From Luidia sarsii (taxonomy: Eukaryota; Echinodermata; Asteroidea; Paxillosida; Luidiidae), in the NCBI GenBank assembly GCA_949987565.1, contig OX465103.1, positions 6,212,989 to 6,276,988 on the forward strand: a stretch of DNA of 64,000 bases, given 5' to 3'. Under the pieces are notes generated by a model. It did not search any database, was not told the DNA's origin, and was given only the letters and a program-made list of their open reading frames with translations. Below are positions 10,031-21,700 of this stretch, piece by piece (the stretch's first letter is position 1; each line of letters starts with the position of its first letter). Position numbers and translations under genes: made by a program.

Positions 10031-11960
10031 TTTGCATTTCCAAGCCAAAAATCGGAATCTGTTGTCAGGAGCTTGTAAAAAGTAAAAATAAATAAATACT
10101 TTTAAAAGAGGAATGATTCCTCCAAAATAGGAATGGTTGGCAGGCAATGGCAGCTATGCATTTTTGGTTCCACGAGTCACCATAGAGGCAGTATCACTGA
10201 ATGGGAAAACACCATCCTATTACAAACTCTCTCAACTGTGGGGCATAAAGGAATTCGTCGTCTGCGGACACGACCCCCCCCCCTTCCCCTCCAGGAATAT
10301 AACTGGCGCATTTCGGCAGCGTTGCTTTTGTCGAGTTCGACAACAACCGACAATGTGGGGATTGGGGGGTCACCATCACCCCTAGCTCGCTTTTTTTTTT
10401 ATTGGGAAATCGAAACACAATCGCTCTCCACAATTCGCGCATTCCAATCCACAATGGGCGGGTTTGTCCTGAGATTGGAAAAAAAACAACGAGAAAAAAA
10501 TGAGCTAGGAATGCAAATATGAGGTGACTGTCTCCTATAGGAGAAAAAAAATGCGGATTATTTCATATGCAAGTACAAGCCTTTGAAATGCCTTCGAGAA
10601 AGGTCCAGCTAGGATCGAAATGCCAGAGATTTTTTGAGATTTTTGGTCATTTGAGTCAGTCAGAAGTTTGCACTATTTTTGTATTACTTTATTACATTTT
10701 TAAATATGCTCGTTTCAAAATAGAAATAAATGTTTTGGATTAATTGGTAAAAATGATACATGTATATACAAATGAGGGCAAGTGATTATAACATCCCGCG
10801 TCATCTGAACATTCTTCACGATCTCTAATTTAAATAAGTCTTTAGAAAAGTTGTCAAAATAGAGCATATTCTTTTGGATGGACTTGTCATGGAATTAAAA
10901 TTAAGGGTTAGTTATTATTTCTGAATCATCTGCAGGATTTGACAAAAATAATGTTCAAATTACGAAGAAATGTTAAACAGTTTGTATTTCTTTTTAAAGC
11001 CATGGAAATGTGCACAAGCGTCTCTCCTCACCCGTACTATCCAGCCCTAAGATGGTGACCTTCCCACATAATCAACTAGTCTTTGTCTGAGTGCAATGGG
11101 GCGCCAGTCAGAAGCTACCATTCACTGCCGCATATCTCCAGCCTCGCCTGGGATCACTCACACTGATGCAAACCCGGTAAAGCAAGGAAAGAGTTCATAC
11201 TTCTTCTTTTTTTCTGAAAATGCAAAGAAACCACTTATATATGGGATAAAACTCTTTATTAATGGAAGTCCTGCATTTGGCAGTTTCCGAAGTCACATGA
11301 TTCAAACTATTATGTCCCTACATTCAAGTACTGTAAATACTGTACGATTTGGAGAAAACGTTAGCATGGGAGACAAATAATTACATCAATAAATATGTCT
11401 TAAAATTTAGTGGGCCTGACGTTTCGATCCTAGCAGGACCTTTCTCAAAGGCAATAAATGTGTCAGTAAAGATCTAACATATGAAAAGATAAAACATGAT
11501 ATTTGTTTACCTATATTTACAAAATACCTTTTGAAAATAAAATCGTTCATATTTTAAATGAAAAACCAACAGAGTGAACAAAAAAACAAACAATAAAAGG
11601 TGAGTTTGAAGTTTCCTGATCAAAATGTTCCTTTGCTCCTATTTACTTGAATAACTTTGTCTTGTAAATTAATCTATATTATACCGGTAGGTTGTATACA
11701 TACATATGTATGTATATTAAAGATCCCGACGTTTCAATTCTTGCAGAACCTGTATCAAAGGTGGAATCCTTCTCTTAGACCTTTCGGAAAAATCCTACGA
11801 CGATCAAAAACATCAGGCCCTATACATTTCTCAAATTTTCCCCATTAAATTCAGTAAAAGATTTTTGTTTTTACTCTATAATAGGTTATATTTTCAAAAA
11901 AATTCAGGACAAACTAACAGGGAACGTTAAAACAATTTCTGAAAATTGGCAACGAAAACT
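10031..11960. other. AT-rich intergenic stretch with repeat scraps
   Basis: No gene seen. Contains one reversed copy of the AAAGGTCC...GAAACGTC repeat at about 11,405-11,455, a diverged one at 11,725-11,765, and a SINE-like scrap (ATCCAGCCCTAAGATGGTGACC) at about 11,040. Confidence 0.5.
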
Positions 11961-12060
11961 TGGACTGGACTAGGACTTGAACCCGGGACCTCTGGTTTTG
12001 CGAACCACCGCTCCTTCCATCTGAGCTATCCAGCCCTTACATGGCGGCCTTCCCAAATAG
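11960..12060 (-). repeat. tRNA-derived SINE head
   Basis: The minus strand reads GGGCTGGATAGCTCAGATGG (A-box-like) and then GGTCCCGGGTTCAAGTCC (B box). This is a tRNA-like promoter with upstream GGGAAGGCCGCCATGT. Related copies at 15,350-15,440 (-), 19,722-19,870 (+) and 31,500-31,640 (+) share a TTGCCATTTTTCAAAA-type tail. No cloverleaf good enough for a functional tRNA. Confidence 0.6.
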
Positions 12061-12079
12061 TCAACTATAGTCTGATGAT

Positions 12080-12252
12080 GAGATCTGAAGGTTAGTATGG
12101 TGAGAATAGCAGGATAATAGGTTTGCGGTGACACCATGTAAAATTCTCCCTTGTGAGTGCAGTATGTGTTGTTCTGAAATGAAGCGGAGGAACTCGACGT
12201 TTCGAACAGTGTACTCTGTTCGTCTTCAGGAGACTGATAAGTCAACCATCGC
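12080..12252. mobile_element. Arm of the GACGTTTCGA fold-back family
   Basis: Contains GGTTTGCGGTGACACCATG and AACTCGACGTTTCGAACAGTG, ending in GTCTTCAGGAG. This is a single arm of the fold-back family seen complete at 45,580-45,845. It lies about 100 bp beyond the THNSL1 stop codon, so it may be part of the 3' UTR. Confidence 0.55.
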
Positions 12253-12360
12253 ATGACTGAATGTGGTCGGCTGCTTGAACTGAAATTGTGCCCTGCATGG
12301 ACTTCAAACAGCTCTAATGAAACTGGGCCCGAGGATCGGAGGCGGGGGGACGAGGTGATA

Positions 12361-12704
12361 TCACCGAGCTACTCTGCCGATGAAGTCCAGCATCTCACGG
12401 ACGACGGCCTCCCGAGAGGCTGGGATCGTCCGGCCGTGGAGCCGGGGCCGCTCCAGGGCCGCCCGGAGCTGGCCGTGGGGGCCGGGCCGGGCGGACAGTC
12501 CCTCCAGCTCTCGGAGACAGTCGGCCGGGTGAGCGGTGCCAGAGGACGGCGGCGGCGACGATGTCGGCCGCCCCAGCGACGCCAGGACGTCCGCGGGGAA
12601 CTTGCCGTAGTGGGCCGTGGCGCAGAGCAGGAGGGGCACGTCGCGGGGCCTGTGACGGTCCGCCGCCACTTTGGCCACCGCCGTGTGCGGGTCCATCAGA
12701 TACC
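12361..12704 (-). CDS. THNSL1: THNSL1 exon 10 (C-terminus)
   Basis: 344 bp ending in TGA at 12363-12361. YLMDPHTAVAKVAADRH and CATAHYGKFPADVL are family-typical. The Pro/Ser-rich insert and the last 60 residues are diverged. Confidence 0.9.
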
Positions 12705-15700
12705 CTTAAGAATGAACCCACAAAAAATCCACAATGACAAACAAAGAACAGCCTCCTACTGTATGAGAGCGCACTTGAACGCCTGACACTGGGCCTGGAT
12801 AAGACTTGATGGTCTGCATAGTGGCATCAAGTATGCGGTGACACCATGCCTCCAAACCAACTCCGTTGAGTATGGCTGTGAGAAGAGTGACTAGCTCCTC
12901 TCAGAACCATACTCCTTCCCAGAAGAGATGGCTTTAAAGGCTCAATACAACAGCTGTTGCTTTTTTTCTTTTTTGGGGGGGGGGGAGAGGAGCTGGAGAA
13001 CTTGTCCGCATTTTAGAGGTGGAAAGGGAAAGGGAAGGGCTGATCTTTGAGTGAAACTACAGTGCTACAGTAGGGGCTGTGTTTTTTCCCCTAGGGGTGG
13101 ATGGGTTATGGGTGGGTGGACTTAAAGGCTCAATAGCGGGCCGGGATTCGTGTCGGGTGACGAGGGTTAAAGGCGCAATACAACATTGAGAAGATCAGAA
13201 AACATCGATGTCCACAGATTTCCTTCTAATTTACACAGTTTGTAGATGGTCATGATAGAATCCTCATGTTGAAATTTTACGGTCTGGGATGCTGAACTTT
13301 TCGATAACTCTTCACTCAAACATCAACAAATAGTTTATTACTCGCAAGTCATAAACTATTTCTTACACTACATGGTTCAAAAACCGTGACGTTTTTTTTT
13401 TACCTTTTTCTACTTTCTCAGATCACAATTTGAGCTAAAACATTCGCAGGATTGCTTTTTGGGGATGTTTAACAGTTTAACACACAAACTGTGGCAATCT
13501 TTTGACCTTTACCAATGTTGTATTGGCCTTTAAAACACGACGTCCCCACAAACTGTCCACATTGTTTGGGATGCACGACCATTCTGCCTATCAAGAGAGA
13601 TTCTTCTTGAGGCAAAAAAGGTAGGGCACTTTTTCAGGTTCTTCAGGACTCAGGTTGCATCCCATTGAACAATCAAATCCACAACAATGACTAGGATAGT
13701 TGCTTGCAATTTTGTTTGAGGTGATCATATCCTCACAAGTGAGAGAGATTCGATCTTCTTGCTTCAAAAAAACAACAGGTGTCATTACTCTGCCATTATT
13801 TTCCCTTTGAGACCGTCATATACAAAGAAACCACCTCTTCTTGAGGAAATATCTGAAATCCAAATAAGGCCACAGGACAATAGTCCATTTACTCCAAGCT
13901 CCATCTCAGCCTCATTAACCCTTTAGAGGCCATAGCAGCCACAAGCGGCCCATACCCATACAATCATAGCGGTCAGTTTTCTAGGTCAAAGGTCACAAAA
14001 AGGTCACCTGATTACCATGAACGTTGTGCCATTTGCATACCCCTTAGTTAATTTTAAAATTTTGTTTTGTTCATATAAAATAAGCATTTATGTCCACATA
14101 GGCCCCCTAAATACAAATTAAGAAAATGTGGAAAAACCCTTGGGCACATAACAGTGTATTATGCAGAATGCATGGTTTCTAAAGGGTTAAAGGGCATGCC
14201 ACCTCCTACAATCCACCCACAGCTGGCCAATCAGTAGTCTTAATCACCAGTCTGTTGAGAGTGACACCAAATTCCATGTGAACAATAGTACCCGCAGTCC
14301 AGACCTATGTTATGAATATTTTGGAGTTGTTCTTACAGTGAACAGACTATGTTCTGCCTATCTAGAGAGATCTTGCTAGGCTTGAAATGCTGGAGGATAT
14401 GATTTAGGCTTTTGTGGGCAAGGATCAACGCACCGGTTTCAGTAAGGGTCTCCTTAATTGAGGCAGCGTACTCTTCCTTCTTACACCAGTCACCAATCAG
14501 GCCAAACTCGGATTGAATTCGGTCCAAGACCTGCAAAGACACAGAACGAATGAAACCTTATAGAATGACTTGCCTATTCTTCATGCTTTCGCCCGGCCGC
14601 AGTAGTTTGGCAAAAATAATTCCCATGGGAAGACGGCTCATGAAACCTCCGGCTCAATGGTAAGAAATGACATACAATGATTGTACTCACAAATCTGAGT
14701 GAGAGATTCTTTACCTTTGCAGACACTTTGAAGTACTTTTCACAGTCCAGCTGCTTGTAGTATTGTTGGATCTCCGCACCATTCCCATCCGTGGCAAGGA
14801 ATAGAAACCTATCAGAAGATGAACATTTTAAAAGTGACATCAAAATGTTTTAAACTACTGACTTAGCAAGTTGCAAAAACCTACAAAAATCTCAAATTTT
14901 TTTGGAGGCTATAGTGTTTCTCAGGCAAAATGTAAAATATGTCACATTATCTTTGCTAATTCAATCAATTTAAACAAAGGAAAAACTGCATGGAAACGTT
15001 GAAACGTGCATTCTTTTCGCCGCCAGGTCCATGCAGCTCTTTCAACTTTCAATACTGAATGTGCTGTTTGTGTTTCAGTCTTTGACTATGTGCTGAATGT
15101 TATTGTTGTGAATAATTGTGGTTTGAATCTCTGCTTCTTGCATAGTTGTACTTGTTTGTAAGATTGTACTTCTCTTCTTTTGTTTTAACGTATGTTGGTT
15201 CTATGAATGATATCCATAATTTATTTAACTATTTCATTGTAAATTAATTTATCAAATTAGTGTTTTATTTATTTATATATATCTCCCTGTACCTGGCATT
15301 TTGTTTGCTGTTGGATGAGATTAATAAATAAGAATAAGAATTAGAAACAATTTTGAACCCGAGACCTCTTATTTTGCGCACTAGAGCTCCTAACATCTGA
15401 GCTATCCAGCCCTTAGATGGTGGCCTTCCCAAATCGCCAGCTAGTCTTTTCCCAGGGTTGGGGGGTGTCAGTCAGAAGCTTTCAAAGTCAAAGGTTTCTT
15501 TGCCTTTTTCAAAATTGTGACCCGGCACAGCGACATGAGGAATATCCCACCAAAACACTTTTCGAGTAAACAACGCCTGCAGTCAAAGTATCTTCTGAAT
15601 TCGATTAATTTTTGTTGTTGTATTTTCGGAAAGTTAATGTATTGGAGGATATTATGTCCAAAGAATTTTTCCGAAATCCGTCTCTAAATGTTGAAAAAAA

Positions 15701-18700
15701 CAAGGATTTCGGGGGAGTGTTTGTGTACTGTTTTCATGAAAATATAAAGTTCCTGCCTTTTTGAATGGCCGCTTTCGAGGAGTTAGAATGGTGCTGCTAT
15801 AATGTCTGGTGCCAAATGAATGAGCGAAGTCCCCTTGTACTATTTACAACAAAGTTCATACGGAAATAAATTTGATATCATTTGAAAGCTAATGGTATAC
15901 TCTTTCACATCATTAGAAAATCTCAAAATCTCAAAAGTGGGGGTTATTCCTCATTATGCTGTGCTGGGTCACAATTGTTTAAAACTCCAGCTTTTCCTTT
16001 ATTTGTAAAATTGAAAAAAGCTACATCCACTTCCTGTGATCCCTGATGAGCTGCTGTAGCCAGTTTTACAACAATTGGTAGTTTGCATTTGAATGAAAGC
16101 AGGGGCGTGACCCATGACGATATACAGCAGTTAATGGATGAATGCTTCTGGCCAGTCCAGTCAAAGTTTTCATTGCCATTTTTCAAAATTCGATAAATTA
16201 AAAATTCATCCAAAATGTTTAAAAACTTGTCTAAAATAAATTGTCTTTCCTTAAGTTTTTCCTTTAACATTTGAAAATAAAGATCTTCCCAAAAAATGGC
16301 TCAAATAGTGGCTTCAAAAGTGGCAGATGTACCTTTCCAGATTGGAGGACTTGAGAATGTCAATGGCTGGCGCCATGGTAACATGCAAATGGCGGTGTCG
16401 GAGGTCATAGCAGCCAGTCTGCAGGAACTCAGTCAGGACGTTGTTCTCGTTGGATGCGCAGATGAACTTTCGGAAGGGTATGCCCATAGACTGTCGCACA
16501 AAAAAAAAATTAGGGCGAGAAGGGAGAAAGTTGGTGATCAAACACCTTTAGTCATGCGACTTTCTGTTTAATGTTTTCTTTTCAAATGACAATGAATTAA
16601 TGAATGAATGAATGAATGGTCATCTTCTTAGCAGAAGAAAATGTATGAAACACTTCATGAAACACTTTGTGGTTCATGATGCAAAAGCCTCTCCTTTTGT
16701 CGTAAGGTTTGATGACAATTACGGGGTTGTTTTCGAGGTTGGGTAGAGGGGGAGATCTCTAACCTTCAGTTGTCCTAGTCGACTTCCGCTTTCTCAGACG
16801 AATATGCCAATGGGCTTGTTCAGTTTTTGTGGCTTCCAGATAGTAGTTGAGTGTACTGCTCGATCGGTGTTGTTTTTGGATGCCAGTGAACTTAGAGGTG
16901 GTTTGGACGGGTGGTTCAGAGTCGGTTTGTCGGTGGTGCATAAGATATGCGGTTCTCAGTAGTTTTTTCCGAAGGTTGTTATGTCACTCAGAGTATGGGT
17001 GTTCATGGTTTAGACGGCGAGTTGGAACATAACTTAGACCCTTTTCTAGTGCAATTTTCTCAATGAATGAATGAGAAATGAATCGTGATCGTTCAGCGAC
17101 GTCCATTTACGCACCCTGGCGTAGACGGCGCCCAGGATGTTGCCGAAGTTGCCGGTGGGGATGCAGAGGTCACAGGGGTCGCCCAGGGTCAGCACCCCCT
17201 GCTTGACCAGGTCCAGGTAGGCCGAGGCGTGGTAGACCACCTGCGGCAAGAGCCGGCCCCAGTTGATGGAGTTGGCCGCACTCAGGCTCACTGCCCGGTC
17301 GGCGAGCGGGCCGGACCGCAGGCCCTCGTCGCCAAAGATCCCCTTGATGGTCGTCTGGCAGAAGTCAAAGTCGCCGTCGACGCCTGCGGACCAAAAAAAA
17401 AAAGTGGAGCGGTTGGCATCGCTCATCTCTCAACAGACGACCACCTGCTAATTTTCTAAGAGGGTGGTGTAGTTAACCTCGCACCTAAACCTCCCTCTTT
17501 CTTTTCCTGGGGAAATTCCAAGGGCATTAAATCGCCGTTAACGATTCACGGTTCACCTATTTTCCCATTTTCCCAACTCCGGCAATGGCAATACTCTGTC
17601 CATTCACCGACCGATCAGTTTCCGGAGAATCAGGAAGGGCAGTCAAACCTCGGGGCTGGTACATGGAACCCGAGTACTCAGGTTCAAGTTCCGGACGAGT
17701 TTACCACAAAAAAAAAAAAAATTGGGGGCCAACCTCACAAATGGTCTACATATAGATTTCCAGTAAGTTTTTCCTTTTTTGTTAAAAAAAAACAAAACAA
17801 AAAACCACAATATAAATACAGTAGTCTTACCTACAACGTGAACATTGTCCCCCTTGGCAGCCGTCATGAGATATTTCTGAACATCACTGACACCGTTCTC
17901 CGGGTACAAGACCATCACTAGAGTCCCACTATCCCCTGGGAGAGAATCAGGGGGAAAATTGACCACATTTCAAATTTAACCAGACACACAGAGAGAAACG
18001 CTGAGATGAGAGACACTGCTGGCGTTGCCATGTCTAACCTCATCACACCTCACCTATCCTCATCACACCTCACCTAACCTCATCACCTCACCTATCCTCA
18101 TCATCCCCACTGGCACATAGGGCCTTGGCTCCATTTCTTCCTGACCTCGGCACACCCTCTGCCTCATTCCACGTTCTCCAACCACATGCATTCCTCTCTT
18201 CTTCCACTCCAGGTAGAGGGCCTGACGTTTCGATCCCAGCAGGACGTTTTGAGAGAGGTTCTGCTCGGATCAAAATGTCATGCCCTAGACTTTTATTCAG
18301 ATTTGCATTTTGGTCATTTTTGTCAATATCAAAGCAGTTAGCAACATATTATTACTCACTATTATGCAATGTTCAGTTGGGATTGACAATCCCCATAGAG
18401 CTCTATGAATAAACTAGAGTGCGCACTCCCCTATCAACGCGCGCTACGAATGTGTGCCGACATGGAAGCGCATTTTCGTTTACCAAAGAGGGCAGCTTCA
18501 GCTCGAAATGCGCGGATGTCAGTAGCAATCGCGCGTCATATGAATGGGGAAAAGTATAGCCGAAAGGTTGTGAATGCGAAAACGAAAATGGTTTTTAGTA
18601 ATGAACGGAAAGGCCATCAATACCTCAAGGGATTGGCAAATTTTAATGTCCTACTTTCATTTGTTTGCCCCACATGCATAAATGCCCTCTTTGGTAATGG

Positions 18701-21700
18701 CTTCGCAGTCCCCATGTCGGCACGTGTCACGCGTTGAGAGCTCTATGACAATTCTTCGGTCGAGTGCTCTTACCTGAGTACTTGCTGAATCCGTCCAACA
18801 CTGCACTCCCAGTATCACCGGACGTGGCAACCAGAATCAGATATCTGGGGGAAGTGGGAAGGACTGGCTATGTCAACCCGGGACCAGGTAATGCTCTTCA
18901 AATCTTACATTCGTAGTAAGATGGAGTATGCTCCCCTCTGCTTGATGAGTGCACCTGAATCCTATCTTAACATCTTTGACCACATCCATGGTGAGGCACT
19001 TGCATATAATCTTCAACCCCTTTGTCACCGGCGTGTATTCAGTGCCGTAGCCTACATCTATGAAATGCATTTGGATTCATGCCCGTCACTTCTGAGAAGT
19101 CTTCATCCTGCAAGAGCTGTAATTCCCAACAACCGTCGTCAAGCACTACGTTCTTCTGTTGCAGTGCATCCTTGCTCTCTACAGCACCCTCTTTCTCCTG
19201 ATACAAGAAGAGCCCAGACTCTGCTGGACTATGACAGGAGCTTCTTGCCAGTCGCTGTCAACATCTGGAATAGGCTTCCCCCTGATATCATTGGGCAGCC
19301 CTCAAAGGAGGGGGCTCAGAGTTTTAAGGAGGCTGTACATCTTGATTGGCCAGACATAGTCCACGGCTTCATGTATTACAGTTTAGATTTCCCCAGCACA
19401 TTTCTAGGCATACTTTTCTAAAGTCTTATTAATGTTGCTGTGCGTGCTCTTTGCCTGTTGTATTTTGTTTTTGTGAGATTTTTGAATTCCCTCCAGCGAT
19501 GTTTGTCATTCTTGACCATAGTTGGCGGGATTGGGTTTTTTATAAATAAAAAAAAATTAAAAAATCACAGGTATTTTTACACAAAAGAAGCAGGATTGGA
19601 AATGATGGGGAAAAGGGCTATTTTATTTTTACGGGTGATGGTGAAATCTCTTTGAAGAAACTTATGGGTTGCCATTTCATTAATGTAAGTCATATCTGAC
19701 TGGCACCTTCACCCTAGGCTAATATTGGGGAAGGCAACCATCTCAGGGCTGGATTGCTCAGATGATAAGGTGCCGATACACTCAACCAGAGGTCTCAGGA
19801 TCAAGTCCTGCTCAAGTCAAAATTTGTGTTGCCATCTTTCAAAATGTTTTCAATAAAATGAAAAATCCCTTGATGGGAGAACAATATAATGGCCTCTGAA
19901 GGTTTGAGAAAGCTATGAAGGCCAGTGTCTACATTGGCACTTTTTACTGGCCTCGGTGCACCCACCCTCTTGGAAGCCAATTTTAACTTTTTTTGAAAAT
20001 TGTCTGCCTTTGAGAAAAGTCCCATCAATATCAAAATATCAGGCACTCGAAGTTGTTTAAATTTTGATGAAATTTAAGAATCGATGAAATTTCCCTTGAA
20101 GTTTTTCTTTCTTTTCCCGTTAAAGAATGGCAGCTTGGGAGTGTACCTTACATTCTCCTCCCTCTTCAGCACGGCCTGGGTGAAGAACTGCGGCATGAGC
20201 TGCAGGGCGGCATCCTTGAAGGAGGCGGTGGGCCCGTGGAAGACTTCCACCACGTACTGGTTGTCCTGCAGGTGGCGGACGGGCACCGTCGCCTCGTCGG
20301 CGAAGCTGCCCGGTCCGTAGGCCGCCCCGACCGCCCGGCCCAGGGCGCTGGGGTGCAGGTCGTCGGCCGGGTGGAGCCAGCGCTCCAGGACCCGCAGCGC
20401 TCGCTCCGGGTAGGTGGCGTCCAGGAGCCGGGACCACTCGCCGCGGCTGAAGGGCGGCGGGTCCGCAGCCGGGACAAAGAGTCCGCCGTCGCCCGCCAGC
20501 CCCTGTAGAACCACCTCCACGAAGTCCGGCGTCCGGCCAGAGTCACCTGCGATCGCCCCGTCGACTGCTGATGACGGGGATTGCCCCGACGGTGTGACGG
20601 CATCCGCTCTGGTCGACGTGTACCGGGTCCCCTTCTCATAGTCGGCCAGCGCCTTGATGACCTTCTCGGTGATGGACTCCGGTTCCTCCTGGCGGCTGCA
20701 GAGGATGCGGACGTCGTAGGCCCCCTCGTAGAACTGCTGCCGGTGTCGCAGAAGGTCCAGGACGGTTGCGTCGGGGCCGACGGCCGCGGCGCCCACGATG
20801 CGGTCCACCTTCATGCTGGCCAGACGGGAGGCGATGTCGCGCCCGTCCACGTCCAGGAAGACCACCAGGCCCGTGCGGGCGGCGCGCTCCATGGCTGGAC
20901 GGTGCATGGGCACCGAGCCGCTCAGGGACAGGATGGTGCCGCGCAAGTCCAGTCCCAGCAGAGCCTTCCCCTCAGCGGCCACAAACATGTCAGCTCCAAC
21001 CTCAGCCAGCTAAAATAATAAATATAAGCACAATTTTTCTTTTTGAAAAAAAAATAGCAAAGATGTCACAATTGACGATAAGTGTATTAATTACGGTAAC
21101 GAACCTGAAGAGATAAATTGGAAATTGATGAAAGCGTAGTAATTAAAGAACATTAGATTAGATTAGATTCTAAAGGTTTCTTTATTGTCATGCTGCAAAC
21201 AGCATGAAAATTGTTTTCCCAGTATACAGTTTAAAAACATCTATTCATTACAATAATTTAGGAAATACACAAAAACATAATAAGACAGAAACAAATTTAA
21301 TATTTATGTACATACAAAACACAGTTGTTGCTATACATTCACAAAACCTTTAGGAGAGGGTGGGATAAGGGGAAAGGCATAGGAATAGGGTAGGGTAGTG
21401 TAGGGAGGGCCTGAATAGAGTTTGTATGAAATAAGTTGAAAGTAAGACAAAGCTAAAAGCAACTTATTGAGGGTATTTGAAAGAAGTAAAAACCATATAA
21501 AACTATCTAGTGAACGTTGATATTAATTGGAAATTGACGATAAGCGTAGTAATTAACGAACCTAAAGAGATTAATTGGAAATTGATGAAAGTGGTGAAAG
21601 TGTAGTAAGTAACGAACCTAAAAGATATTAATTGGAAATGACTATAAGTGTATTTATTAGCAACTGAGTTTCAATGGTAAAAGTCGAAAAAGAGGAATAT

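Noticed and set aside
20120..20639. Proline/arginine-rich frames overlapping THNSL1 exon 3 on both strands
   Set aside because: Shadow frames of a GC-rich exon. Only the frame with HGPTASFKD matches a known family and splices correctly.
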